Source: Verrucomicrobiales bacterium (GTDB lineage Bacteria; Verrucomicrobiota; Verrucomicrobiia; Limisphaerales; UBA11320). From it: a DNA stretch of 64,000 bases. The notes beneath the pieces are model-generated. The model searched no databases. It was not told where the DNA came from and saw only the letters and a list, made by a program, of their open reading frames with translations. The stretch is from positions 124,001 to 188,000 of the forward strand of contig JAEUHE010000042.1 of NCBI GenBank assembly GCA_016793885.1, given 5' to 3'. Position 1 is the stretch's first letter. Each line of letters opens with the position of its first letter. The position numbers and the translations under genes were made by a program. This document shows positions 8,371 to 16,803 of this stretch, piece by piece.

Positions 8371-8582
8371 CCTGCTACCCTAGTCGAAATTTGCCACGCT
8401 GCAAGCGTCATCAAGGGACGGCGGCTGGGGTGATTGATGCCGGGTGAGGCGGAGAATTATCTGACGGGGGCCCCACTGACTGTTGTGCGCAAGGAGTTGA
8501 TCGCGGAACTCCATACAAAGGACCGAGCCTCACCCGGAATTAATTACACCCGGCGGCCGGTGCCGTGTTTTTTGGTCGGGCC

Positions 8583-10928
8583 TTAGCGGGTGACTTGACC
8601 GCGGATTTCTCCGTTCACCCGACCGGTCGTGCGGAAGATCAGGTAGCTCACCACATCGTTAAGCGCTTCGGCGACTTTTGGTTCGATCGTGAGCGAGCCG
8701 GCGATCCCTCCGAAGGTTCCGAAGCTGCCCCCATTGAGCGAGCTCAAGTCGAGCAGGGAAGGGTTGACTACCGTGGTTGTGGAGGCGCGCCCGTGCAGTT
8801 GGAGAGAGGTCGCCGTCGTGGCCAGCTTGTCATAGCCCACCGCGAGATGGAGACGGTCGTAGGCTAGCAGGAGGGTGCCGGTCGAGGTCGCTGCGGTGGT
8901 GATGGCGCTGGGGCGCATGCTAGCCCCGTTCAGGCTGACCTTCATGACCGCCGGGACGAGTTGACCCCGGATCTCGCCCGCGGGGTTCGCGGGCGTATGG
9001 AAGTTCATATAGGATCTGCCATCACGGACCGCAGCCAGTTGGTTGGTAGCCAGATTGATAGAACCTGAGATGCCGCCGCTCAGGCCGTATCCACCTGCCA
9101 GGGGCGCGAAATCGATCAGGACGCCAGCCGTGTTGGTGGAGTTAGCAGATCCATGAATATGCGCTGCGGTGGGAGCGTTGGTGAAGCCCTGGTAGGAGAG
9201 ATTGAAGGTGAGATTCGTTCCTTCGAGAAAGTAAATCCCCAGTCCGGAGGCGGGGCTATTGACGGCCGTCGGTTTCTCGCCTGCCCCGGTTGCCTTGGCG
9301 GTGAGAGGCAGGGCGGTGACCCGCGCGGTCAGTTGGCCGCGGATTTCGCCGGAACCGTGAGCGGCAGTGTGCAGGTTCAGGTAAGTGCTTCCGTCCGCTA
9401 CAGCGGCGATTTGTGCAGGGGTTAAGTTCACCGAGCCGCCAAAGGCTCCGGAGCTTCCCAGGTCGCCCGCTTTGAGGGGCATCAAATCGACGAGCACGTC
9501 TGCATTGCCGTCCGGGCTGGCAGGGCCGTGGATATGAGCCGCCAGGGGAGCCCCCGACAGGCCGCTATAGGTAATGTTGAGGTAGAGCTTGTCTCCGATC
9601 AGGAGAGCGGTGGCGGATCCGACGGCGGGAGTGCTGACTGGCTCGGGACGTTGGTTTGCCCCGGACAGCGCTGCTGACATCGCGACGGGGGCAATCTGCC
9701 CGCGGATCTCGCCGGCTGGATTGGCGGCCGTGTGCAAGTTGATGTAAGTTTGGCCGTTCACCAGCGCGGTTTTGACTTCCGTCGACAGGGTTACTGAGCC
9801 GGAGAAGACACCCGACTTGCCGGCACCGCCCAGCTCGTTGGCATCCAGGCTTACGAGTACCCCGTTGGCCTCGTTGACGCTCGCCGGGCCATGAATGTGG
9901 GCTCCGGTGATGGGGCCGCTGAGTCCCGATGCTTTGATCTCGAAGAACAGTTTGCTTCCTTCCAAGCGGAGGAGGCCGAATCCGGAGGCATCGCCGGCAA
10001 CGGGGTCAGGGCGTTGGGCAGCCCCGCTGAGCTGCACACTGAATGGGATGGTGGTCACTTTGGACAGGTCGGCGATTCGGAAAAAGGCCGCGTTCTCCGT
10101 GGCGGGGATCACCGTCTCCAAGCCGGAGACTGCCGGGCTATTCTGCCAAATCTGCTCTTCCAGACTGCTCTTCCGTTGGATCACAAAGGGTCCTGCGCCA
10201 CCGCCTTTCCAGCCCAGTGTTACTCCGTTGGGGCTCGCGTCGGAGGCGACGAATCGCAACGGAGCCTCGGTTACTGTGACGGTGACTGCGGGCGACACTC
10301 CCGTGCCATTTTGGGCATCGGTAGCCTTGGCGAAGACACTAAAGGTGCCGGCCGGAAGGCTGGTAGTCAGGGTGTAGGGACTCACCGCCGACTCCCCGAG
10401 CTTGTTAGTCCCCGCGAAAAACTCCACGAGAGTGATCGTGCCGGTGGCTTCGACGTCTTGAGCGGTCGCGACCACAGTCAGCTGATCCTCCACCGTGATG
10501 GTAGTGGCTCCTGCTGGGCTGGTCAGCCGAGCGGTGGGCATCTTGTTATTAAGTGGGTTGCTCGCCGGATCTCCGGGGTTGGTGATGGTGGCGGGGGCTC
10601 CGACCGTCGTTCCGTCGCCCTCCGGGTCCCCGAGCTCAGCCCCGTTGCTGAACCCGTCTCCATCCGAATCGAGCGCCGCTAGGGCGGCCGACCAAAAGGC
10701 GACCTGTTGCGGCCCTCCCACAATCTCATTCACCTGCACCCCGAAGGCATTTCTCGCTCCGCCCCCGGAAGTGGTGGTGTGGCAAGTCAAGCAGTCAAAC
10801 TTGCCGCCGTTGGGGCGGGGGAGCTGGTTCACGCGGAAATTGCGAGCTTGGCTCGACTCGGCGATGAACAGGACTGCGAGGCAGATCCACAAAGAGTGCC
10901 GACGGGAAGAAATGGTTAGCGAGCTCAT
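8583..10928 (-). CDS. Secreted protein with cytochrome-type CxxCH and four CHRD domains
   Basis: 781 residues. A signal peptide occupies about 1-28. A single haem-type motif CLTCH is at 46-50. An EF-hand/thrombospondin-3-like acidic stretch, DSDGDGFSNGAELGDPEGDG, is at 87-106. An Ig-like domain lies at about 130-222. Four CHRD domains follow at about 296-413, 416-533, 540-658 and 661-780. Each opens with L-x-G-A..RP and closes with GEIRGQ; the first three contain AHIHG and [LF]HT. The fourth is degenerate (LQLHG, IFRTT). CHRD is named from chordin, but its role in bacterial exported proteins is not established. The CxxCH motif suggests a haem-bearing electron-transfer or sensing head on a repetitive stalk; that is inference. 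It is divergent from the luxR-type gene, with 124 bases between them. Confidence 0.88.
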   Translation of the reverse strand: MSSLTISSRRHSLWICLAVLFIAESSQARNFRVNQLPRPNGGKFDCLTCHTTTSGGGARNAFGVQVNEIVGGPQQVAFWSAALAALDSDGDGFSNGAELGDPEGDGTTVGAPATITNPGDPASNPLNNKMPTARLTSPAGATTITVEDQLTVVATAQDVEATGTITLVEFFAGTNKLGESAVSPYTLTTSLPAGTFSVFAKATDAQNGTGVSPAVTVTVTEAPLRFVASDASPNGVTLGWKGGGAGPFVIQRKSSLEEQIWQNSPAVSGLETVIPATENAAFFRIADLSKVTTIPFSVQLSGAAQRPDPVAGDASGFGLLRLEGSKLFFEIKASGLSGPITGAHIHGPASVNEANGVLVSLDANELGGAGKSGVFSGSVTLSTEVKTALVNGQTYINLHTAANPAGEIRGQIAPVAMSAALSGANQRPEPVSTPAVGSATALLIGDKLYLNITYSGLSGAPLAAHIHGPASPDGNADVLVDLMPLKAGDLGSSGAFGGSVNLTPAQIAAVADGSTYLNLHTAAHGSGEIRGQLTARVTALPLTAKATGAGEKPTAVNSPASGLGIYFLEGTNLTFNLSYQGFTNAPTAAHIHGSANSTNTAGVLIDFAPLAGGYGLSGGISGSINLATNQLAAVRDGRSYMNFHTPANPAGEIRGQLVPAVMKVSLNGASMRPSAITTAATSTGTLLLAYDRLHLAVGYDKLATTATSLQLHGRASTTTVVNPSLLDLSSLNGGSFGTFGGIAGSLTIEPKVAEALNDVVSYLIFRTTGRVNGEIRGQVTR

Positions 10929-11052
10929 GCGACAACGACGTTCTGATTAATTTACTAAGATGCATCATCAACGAGGAAGATGAAAGAGGATATACGGGTT
11001 TTCCCGTAGTTCCGGGCTTGAAGGGTGGCAAAATTGGGTTAGCCTGAGCCTG

Positions 11053-11847
11053 ATGTATCGGTTGTGCCATTCCGACTGCGAGCAACTCTTGGAATTGACC
11101 GCTGATCTTTATTCCTGTCGGCTGGAGGAGGGTTGGCGTGGTCGGCTATTGCGGCGGATTCGGGCCTTAATTCCCTTTGAGTTTGGCGGGTGTCATTTGA
11201 TCGAGCGGGATCAGCATCAGATCGACGCCTGCTACGAACCGTGTCGGCCTCCTATGCCAGCTGCTAACAAGGACTTCTGGCGGTTGGTCAAGACCCATCC
11301 GATGAACGGTCTGCTGTTCGGCCAGCCCCTTCAGTCCTGGAAAGTCAGCGATGTGATCTCGCGCATGGACTTCCGTCAGTCGGAGCTTTACCAAGCTTTA
11401 TATCAACCACTTAAAGTAGATTGTGAACTGGCGGCGGCCGTACCTTTCCGTTCCAACCCACAGCGCCTCGTGCTGCTGACCCTGCATCGGTTTCGGGTCG
11501 ATTTCACCGAGCGGGATCGCGCGGTGTTGAATCTCCTGCTGCCGCATATCGCCCGGCTTCAATGGTCCCAGGAAAGCCGAGCTTTGTGGGATCGGCCTCC
11601 TTGTGCTCAGGTGCTTCCGACTGAGTTGTTTGCGGCTACTGTCAGGCGGGAAACGCGGTGGTCCCTGACTCCGCGGGAGATGGAGGTCCTATTTTGGGTG
11701 CATCAAGGCAAGACCAACTCCGAGATAGGGAAGATTTTGGGTATCTCGGAACGGACCGCGGAGACGCATATTCTGAGGGCCTATCCAAAGATTGGGGTTG
11801 AGAACCGCCATTCAGCGATGGCGGTTCTCAACCGGCTAATTCGTTAG
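11053..11847 (+). CDS. LuxR-family transcriptional regulator
   Basis: A 264-residue DNA-binding regulator. The C-terminal LuxR-type helix-turn-helix lies at about residues 198-262. It has SLTPREMEVLFWVHQGKTNS and EIGKILGISERTAETH, followed by the usual dimerisation/recognition end, in which VENRHSAM replaces the common VENRTEAV. The N-terminal ~190 residues form an uncharacterised domain that could be GAF/PAS-like or autoinducer-like; no receiver domain aspartate pattern is visible, so it is probably not a classical two-component response regulator. It is divergent from the CHRD gene, whose promoter region it may control. The last 50 bases of the coding sequence contain a perfect 16-bp hairpin. 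No luxI gene is in the window. Confidence 0.9.
   Translation: MYRLCHSDCEQLLELTADLYSCRLEEGWRGRLLRRIRALIPFEFGGCHLIERDQHQIDACYEPCRPPMPAANKDFWRLVKTHPMNGLLFGQPLQSWKVSDVISRMDFRQSELYQALYQPLKVDCELAAAVPFRSNPQRLVLLTLHRFRVDFTERDRAVLNLLLPHIARLQWSQESRALWDRPPCAQVLPTELFAATVRRETRWSLTPREMEVLFWVHQGKTNSEIGKILGISERTAETHILRAYPKIGVENRHSAMAVLNRLIR
11796..11833. other. Perfect 16-bp hairpin inside the 3' end of the luxR-type gene
   Basis: GGTTGAGAACCGCCAT (11796-11811) is exactly complementary to ATGGCGGTTCTCAACC (11818-11833) with a 6-base loop. It lies between the convergent luxR-type and cupin genes. No T-run follows on either strand, so it is not a standard intrinsic terminator. Confidence 0.9.
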
Positions 11848-11853
11848 CGATGA

Positions 11854-12288
11854 TCAGGCTGAGGCCTTGCAGGGAGGGAAACCGGCGCGGATCGTTCGCC
11901 ATGGCTCCTCCGTCGACACGTCGACGATCCCTGGTTCGGCTGCCTTGGAAGGACTCAGGATGGCCAGGAAAACCAATTTCTCGTCGAAAGGGTTGTAGGT
12001 ACCGTGCACCTCGCCCTTGGGAATGAGCACCATCTCACCGGGATGGAGAATGCGATGTTCCTTCCCACACCATTGCTCGGCTTGGCCTGAGATAATGTAG
12101 ATAATCTCCTCGCGAGTGGGATGGGTGTGGAAGGGATGGCATCGCCAGGGATCCATGTTCGCCCGAACCAAGAGCAGTTCTTGGTTCGGGACGACGTCGG
12201 CGCGACACATCCATTCCTCAAGCGTCCAAGGAGAGGTGAATTGAACCGCCTCGCGAGCGGTGACAAAGCGACGTTCGGAAATCGACAT
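11854..12288 (-). CDS. Cupin-domain protein, 144 aa
   Basis: A single small beta-barrel cupin. Motif 1 is HPFHTHPTREEIIYIISG, which holds two histidines and the glutamate of a typical metal site. Motif 2 is LIPKGEVHGTYNP, with the final histidine. Such proteins bind Fe, Mn, Ni or Zn and act as isomerases, dioxygenases or sugar-binding proteins; the reaction cannot be assigned here. It lies 17 bases downstream of the PEP-hydrolase-family gene on the same strand, so the two are probably cotranscribed and may act on the same metabolite. It ends 6 bases from the convergent luxR-type stop. Confidence 0.85.
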   Translation of the reverse strand: MSISERRFVTAREAVQFTSPWTLEEWMCRADVVPNQELLLVRANMDPWRCHPFHTHPTREEIIYIISGQAEQWCGKEHRILHPGEMVLIPKGEVHGTYNPFDEKLVFLAILSPSKAAEPGIVDVSTEEPWRTIRAGFPPCKASA

Positions 12289-12305
12289 GCAGCCTTTCGA
12301 ATGGG

Positions 12306-13193
12306 TTATTTTCGTTTGCCGAATGCGCGCGCCGCCGGAGTTGGGATTTTCTTAAAGCGCCGCGTGATGTCCACCAGGGATTGCTCCACGCCCATTCGCT
12401 CCAGACTTGAGGCTCCGACGAATCCAACGCACTCGGTTTTTTCGTTCACCTCGGCCGCATCCTCCGGTGTGCAAATTGGACCGCCGTGGCTGAGGAAGAA
12501 GATGTCCTTTCTGACCTTCTTGGCAGCGTCGATGATCGCATTGGTCCGTTTGATGGCATCGGCCATGGTGACGACCGCCCCGGTCACGCCGATCGAGCCG
12601 CCCACCGTGGTGCCGACATGCGCGATGATGGCATCCGCTCCCGCTTCCGCCATCGCTTTAGCTTCGGCCGGCGAGGCGACATACACGATGGAGAACAAGT
12701 CCATCTTGCGTGCGAGCGCCACCATCTCGAACTCCTTCTTCACGCTCATGCCGGTCTCTTCCAGCACTTGGCGGAACTGTCCGTCCACAATCGTGTGCGT
12801 GGGAAAGTTGTTCACGCCGCTGAAGCCCATGTCTTTTACTTTCAGCAGCCAGTGCCACATGCGGCGGCGAGGATCGGTGGCATGGACGCCGCAGATCACG
12901 GGGATGTCCTCCACCACGGGCAGAACTTCATACTCGCCAATCTCCATCGCCACGGCGTTGGCATCGCCGTAGGCCATCAGTCCGCAGGTTGAGCCGTGGC
13001 CGGACATGCGGAAACGTCCTGAGTTGTAGATGATGATCAGGTCCGCTCCGCCGCGTTCGATGAATTTGGCACTGATGCCGGTGCCGGCTCCCGCCGCGAT
13101 GATCGGCTGTCCTTTCTTGAGCGTGGCGCGCAAACGTTCGATGACTTCTTTGCGGGTGTAGGGATTTCCTTTTCCGGTCCAGGGATTTGGCAT
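12306..13193 (-). CDS. Phosphoenolpyruvate hydrolase-family TIM-barrel protein
   Basis: 295 residues matching the PEP_hydrolase family of TIM-barrel proteins, which in other organisms are often found next to, or fused with, Tm-1-like ATP-binding proteins. Characteristic stretches are PIIAAGAGTGISAKFIERGG, GADLIIIYNSGRFRM, MAYGDANAVAMEIG, GVHATDPRR, GVNNFPTHTIVDGQFR, GADAIIAHVGTTVGGSIG and LSHGGPICTPEDA. The biochemical activity of the family is poorly known. No Tm-1-like gene is adjacent; instead a cupin gene follows after 17 bases, and a nitroreductase gene precedes by 84 bases on the same strand. The start ATG at 13193 fits the family length. Confidence 0.85.
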   Translation of the reverse strand: MPNPWTGKGNPYTRKEVIERLRATLKKGQPIIAAGAGTGISAKFIERGGADLIIIYNSGRFRMSGHGSTCGLMAYGDANAVAMEIGEYEVLPVVEDIPVICGVHATDPRRRMWHWLLKVKDMGFSGVNNFPTHTIVDGQFRQVLEETGMSVKKEFEMVALARKMDLFSIVYVASPAEAKAMAEAGADAIIAHVGTTVGGSIGVTGAVVTMADAIKRTNAIIDAAKKVRKDIFFLSHGGPICTPEDAAEVNEKTECVGFVGASSLERMGVEQSLVDITRRFKKIPTPAARAFGKRK

Positions 13194-13277
13194 GATAGAT
13201 GGAGATGGATTGAGTTAACGGTGAGTTTGAGTTGGCAAATTGGGCGAAGCGTTCGGCGTCGGCTTGATCTGGTCAAG

Positions 13278-13925
13278 TCAGCGATACTCGATCAACTCGG
13301 CCTTGGGGAATCGCACTTTCGCCAGGCTCGCGTATTTGTCGTTCCCAGCCCGATATCCGACCGGACAAAGTACCGCCGTGGTGAGGCCCCGCGGTGCCAG
13401 TCCCAGGATTTCGTCGTATTTGGCCTGCTCAAATCCTTCCATGGGGCAGGTGTCGAGTCCCAGCAGGGCTGCGGAAGTCATTAGGTTGCCCAGAGCGATG
13501 TAAGCCTGTCGGGTCGCCCACTCGGTGGAGATCTTCCCACGGGTCCCCTCGACCACATCGCCGATCATCATCTTTCGATAGCCTGCCATCGACTCGACGG
13601 GCACCTGTCGCGTGCGGGCGGTGTCCTGGAGATATTTGTCGATGTGCTCCACGGTCATACGAGTCATAACGGTCATAATGACTAGGTGCGACGCGTCGGC
13701 CACTTGGCGCTGGTTCCAGGAGTGGGGAACGAGCTGCGCTCGAAGCGCTGGGTCCTGAACCACCAGAAATTTCCAAGGCTGGAGCCCGAAACTGGAGGGG
13801 GTGAGAACGAGGGTTTCCTCAAGGGCGCTCCAGATGTCTTGGGGGATCTTTCGGGTGGGATCGAATTGCTTGGTGGCGTATCGCCAGCGAAGGGCGCCGA
13901 GAAGTTGGTCGGTAGTCAGGGGCAT
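13278..13925 (-). CDS. NAD(P)H-dependent nitroreductase family protein
   Basis: A 215-residue FMN-dependent oxidoreductase of the nitroreductase superfamily (NfsB-like). The N-terminus RWRYATKQFDP is the usual FMN-binding RR/SxRxF region in variant form. It is followed by TPSSFGLQPWKFLVV, the conserved SS..QPW segment. STEWATRQAYIALGNLMTSA and GLDTCPMEGF match the central and FMN-phosphate regions. Substrates in this family range from quinones and nitroaromatics to flavins and are not predictable. It lies on the minus strand 28 bases downstream of rsmD and may share its transcript. Confidence 0.88.
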   Translation of the reverse strand: MPLTTDQLLGALRWRYATKQFDPTRKIPQDIWSALEETLVLTPSSFGLQPWKFLVVQDPALRAQLVPHSWNQRQVADASHLVIMTVMTRMTVEHIDKYLQDTARTRQVPVESMAGYRKMMIGDVVEGTRGKISTEWATRQAYIALGNLMTSAALLGLDTCPMEGFEQAKYDEILGLAPRGLTTAVLCPVGYRAGNDKYASLAKVRFPKAELIEYR

Positions 13926-13953
13926 GGGGCCGGTGGTGGTGTGAAGGGTTTTG

Positions 13954-14577
13954 CTAGGTAGATGAGTGGGAAAGCTCCGGCTGGGACGTAGCCGGAGCCG
14001 GTGATTTGGGACGGAGGAAGCGCATCATGGAATCGCCATGCTTCATTTCCTTCATTTCGTCCCAGGCGGCGGTGAGCGTCAAGGTGTCGCGTTTGGTGTG
14101 GCCCAGGACCAGGAGGCCGTCGGGAGAGATCAACTTGGGCAGGTATTCGTCATCCAGCAGCCGCTGTGATAAGGAGGTGGAGCGCTTCCCGACATTCTTG
14201 TCGCCGAACGGCGGGTCGGCCATGATGAGATCGAACGTTCGCTGAGATTCGGCGAGCTGCCGCAGCACGACCAGCACGTCCTGCACGCGCAATTCGTGCC
14301 GCTCGGTTGGGAGTGCGGTCAGCTCGAGGTTTTGGCGGATCATGGACGCGTGGCGGCCCGCCTTTTCGACACTGAGCACACTGGCGGCACCGCGGCTCAG
14401 GCACTCGAGTCCGATGGCACCCGAGCCGGAAAAGAGATCGAGGACCCTGGCCCCATCGACCCGGCCGCCCAGGCTATTGAAGATGGCCTGACGAACGAGA
14501 TCGGGGGTGGGTCGGACATCGTAACCGCTCGGCACCTTGATGAGGCGCCCGGCTGCTGAGCCACCAATGATTCGCAT
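13954..14577 (-). CDS. rsmD: 16S rRNA (guanine966-N2)-methyltransferase RsmD
   Basis: 207 residues. It methylates N2 of G966 in 16S rRNA using S-adenosylmethionine. The N-terminus MRIIGGSAAGRLIKVP and the VRPTPDLVRQAIFNSLG segment are diagnostic. VLDLFSGSGAIGLECLSRGA is the SAM-binding motif I, and IMADPPFG is the catalytic DPPF motif. The length agrees with the family. The C-terminus has a short extra tail (KSPAPATSQPELSHSST). It is followed by the nitroreductase gene after 28 bases; no coaD, its common partner, is adjacent. Confidence 0.95.
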   Translation of the reverse strand: MRIIGGSAAGRLIKVPSGYDVRPTPDLVRQAIFNSLGGRVDGARVLDLFSGSGAIGLECLSRGAASVLSVEKAGRHASMIRQNLELTALPTERHELRVQDVLVVLRQLAESQRTFDLIMADPPFGDKNVGKRSTSLSQRLLDDEYLPKLISPDGLLVLGHTKRDTLTLTAAWDEMKEMKHGDSMMRFLRPKSPAPATSQPELSHSST

Positions 14578-14685
14578 CCCCCCTAGTTGACACTGAAGAG
14601 CCTCTCGGGAGCAATAAAACTCAGCGGGCGGATTTCTGGAATTTCTCTCTGTAGCGCGGGCCGTGTCGGCCCATCACGCCCGGCC

Positions 14686-15339
14686 TCAGTGTGAAAAACG
14701 GCTGCTAGAGCTTCCTCGAATCCGACCGAATGCCAACGCACCCAATCCGAGCAGTGCCAAAACAGCAGACGATGGCTCAGGGACCGGAGTGTTGAAATAA
14801 GTCAGCCCGTTGGCGATGCTTCCTGTTCCCAGTTTGGGGCTTCCGTCCCGACCGACTCCTGCAAGCTCATGAGTCCAGAGGTTAGATGCACCGCGCTGGC
14901 CTGCGCCGTTGATGGCATCTACCCAGGTGTTGACCGTCTGGTTGTAGTTTTCCCAAACCCTGAGCTGCAGGGTCACTTTGTCCCCTCCGAACGTGCCCGG
15001 AATATCGAGCTTGGATTTGCCGTTGATGAGTCCCGCAGTTGCGCCGGTTCGGAACGTTACCAAGGAACCTGGTACCGGCTGTAGGGAGCCAGTATTCGGT
15101 GTTTCCCCTGGAGCCCACCAGAGCTCCGCGTAGAAACCCGTCCCCTCAAGTTTAGTGGCACTGGCATAGTCGGCCAGGGATCCTCCATGGATGGGCGTCA
15201 GGGGTGAGGCGGGATTGTATGCAAAGATGTATTTTTCCTTCCCGACGCCTAGCGTGGATTGATAGGTGACCGAGCCTTGGCCGAACGAGGTGAGGGTCTG
15301 GACGAGTAACAAGCCGGCTAGAACTGCGAGAGATCTCAC
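14686..15339 (-). CDS. PEP-CTERM sorting-domain protein
   Basis: 217 residues. It has an N-terminal signal peptide (MRSLAVLAGLLLVQTLTSFG) and a C-terminal PEP-CTERM signal: VPEPSSAVLALLGLGALAFG followed by the basic RIRGSSSSR. Such proteins are exported, recognised through the VPEP motif and processed by an exosortase at the cell envelope. The body is about 160 residues of beta-rich sequence with no catalytic motif, containing FYAELWWAPGETP and VTLQLRVWENY. No exosortase or EPS genes are visible here. A short hairpin GGGCCG-TGT-CGGCCC at 14658-14672, without a T-run, lies just beyond its stop. Confidence 0.88.
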   Translation of the reverse strand: MRSLAVLAGLLLVQTLTSFGQGSVTYQSTLGVGKEKYIFAYNPASPLTPIHGGSLADYASATKLEGTGFYAELWWAPGETPNTGSLQPVPGSLVTFRTGATAGLINGKSKLDIPGTFGGDKVTLQLRVWENYNQTVNTWVDAINGAGQRGASNLWTHELAGVGRDGSPKLGTGSIANGLTYFNTPVPEPSSAVLALLGLGALAFGRIRGSSSSRFSH

Positions 15340-15549
15340 AATGGTTTTCCTTGGTTGGTTGATGTGGAGTCACCTTACAGATTTGTGGCCGGCAGGCAAT
15401 GCGAAAACCCTTGAAAACCGGGCCGTCGGAAATCGGTGCGGGGACTTACTGCCCACGGACGACGCGGACCACACGGATCGGAAGAAGGCGGTGCCGAGGA
15501 CTTCTGACGTCGTCCCCTACAGTCCCGATTGTAGGAGCCGAGGTAATGG

Positions 15550-16752
15550 TCAGCGCACGTTATGTTTTCGAAGCAGGGCCAGGGGATAGAAGGTGTCGCG
15601 CCAACGAACTCCGCCTTGGCGCAGTGTTTTCCAGGTGGAGTTCACGAGCGAGTAGGTGAGGATCGGGAGGAGCCAGGGCGCGAGCAGTCCGCTCCAGGCG
15701 GTCCAACCCACCCGTCGCGCCAGCAGCGCGGCGGGGATCGACAGCGATTGACAGCTCAGGAATGCAGCCCAGCCACTCGGCGTCCCCATCCACGGTCCGA
15801 CCCCAGCGCAACCCCAGAGCAGGATTGTCCCAACAATCGCTGCTATCACTCGCCCCACACGATAGTCTGCCAAGGCGAAATGGTTCTTCTCCAGGTTGTG
15901 GAGCAGTCCGCGAACAGTCGTTCCCCAGTGGCACATCGCATCCCTGGATCCCAGAAATGCACGCGTGCGACCGCCTGCGCGGCGTATGAGTTGGCCCAGT
16001 TTGACGTCGTCCACCACCGTGAGACGCAGGGCTTCGTAGCCCCCGCAGCGACGGTAAAGATCGCTTCGAACCAGATTGAACGCGCCGGCTCCGATGTAAG
16101 TGTAAGGATGTTCCCGATTCACCCGAGCCACGTGATTGGAGTAGGCCAAGACGAAGGAAGCTTGCATGGATCGAGTGATAAAGCCCTCCGGTTCCATTCC
16201 TGGCGCGAGCACCACATGGTTCGCTTGCTCACGCTCGGCCGCGTGAACTGCCCGAAGAACAGTGTCCTCCGTCAGCCAACAGTCGGCGTCGGTGAAGAGG
16301 ATCCAGGCGCCGGTCGCGCGGTTCGCGGCGAGATGGCACGCATAACACTTTCCCAACCAGCCTTGCGGAAGCGAGTCGACCCGAAGCGTAACCAAGCGAC
16401 GATCCTCTGCGGCAAGTTGCTCCAAGATCGCTTGCGTGCCGTCGCGTGATCGATCGTTGACCACGATGAGTTCGAGTTCGATTCCCTGCTGCCTGAGCAA
16501 TCGTTCCAGAGTGTTGCGGATCCGCGCTTCTTCGTCGCGGGCGGCCAGGACGATGGACACCCGGATAGGGTTAGTGGATCCGTGCTGCTTATCCCGGGCG
16601 GAGTCGAGTGCCGGCAGCCGCCGAACCCAGCGCAGATGAGCCAGCGTCGCTAGGGTCATGAGTCCGAACAAGGCCGCCACGGTCCAGGAGAGGAGGGAAA
16701 AGAAGTGGCCCCAGTTCATTTCTGTGTTCGATGACGCATTGCGGCGCAGCAT
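15550..16752 (-). CDS. Membrane glycosyltransferase family 2 (HpnB-like)
   Basis: 400 residues. An N-terminal membrane helix (about 13-36) anchors a GT2 catalytic domain: VSIVLAARDEEARIRNTLER, VVNDRSRDGTQAIL, LPQGWLGKCYACHLAANRA, then the metal-binding ILFTDADCW and a later DDVKLGQLIRRAG. Two or three C-terminal hydrophobic segments follow (about 295-375). The WLGKCYAC...FTDADC arrangement resembles hopanoid-cluster glycosyltransferases of the HpnB type, but no hopanoid genes are adjacent, so the acceptor is unknown. ATG at 16719 (MNWGHFF) is an alternative start directly before the helix. It is divergent from the GDPD gene. Confidence 0.87.
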   Translation of the reverse strand: MLRRNASSNTEMNWGHFFSLLSWTVAALFGLMTLATLAHLRWVRRLPALDSARDKQHGSTNPIRVSIVLAARDEEARIRNTLERLLRQQGIELELIVVNDRSRDGTQAILEQLAAEDRRLVTLRVDSLPQGWLGKCYACHLAANRATGAWILFTDADCWLTEDTVLRAVHAAEREQANHVVLAPGMEPEGFITRSMQASFVLAYSNHVARVNREHPYTYIGAGAFNLVRSDLYRRCGGYEALRLTVVDDVKLGQLIRRAGGRTRAFLGSRDAMCHWGTTVRGLLHNLEKNHFALADYRVGRVIAAIVGTILLWGCAGVGPWMGTPSGWAAFLSCQSLSIPAALLARRVGWTAWSGLLAPWLLPILTYSLVNSTWKTLRQGGVRWRDTFYPLALLRKHNVR

Positions 16753-16803
16753 CGCCTAAAAACGGTGCTGTCATCAAGCCTGGGCTCTGCTTAGTCTCCG
16801 CTC

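Noticed and set aside
15516-15535. CCTACA...TGTAGG hairpin as a terminator or RNA gene
   Set aside because: The stem is only about 6 bp with no T-run; it may be part of a dispersed repeat, but one copy is not enough to say.
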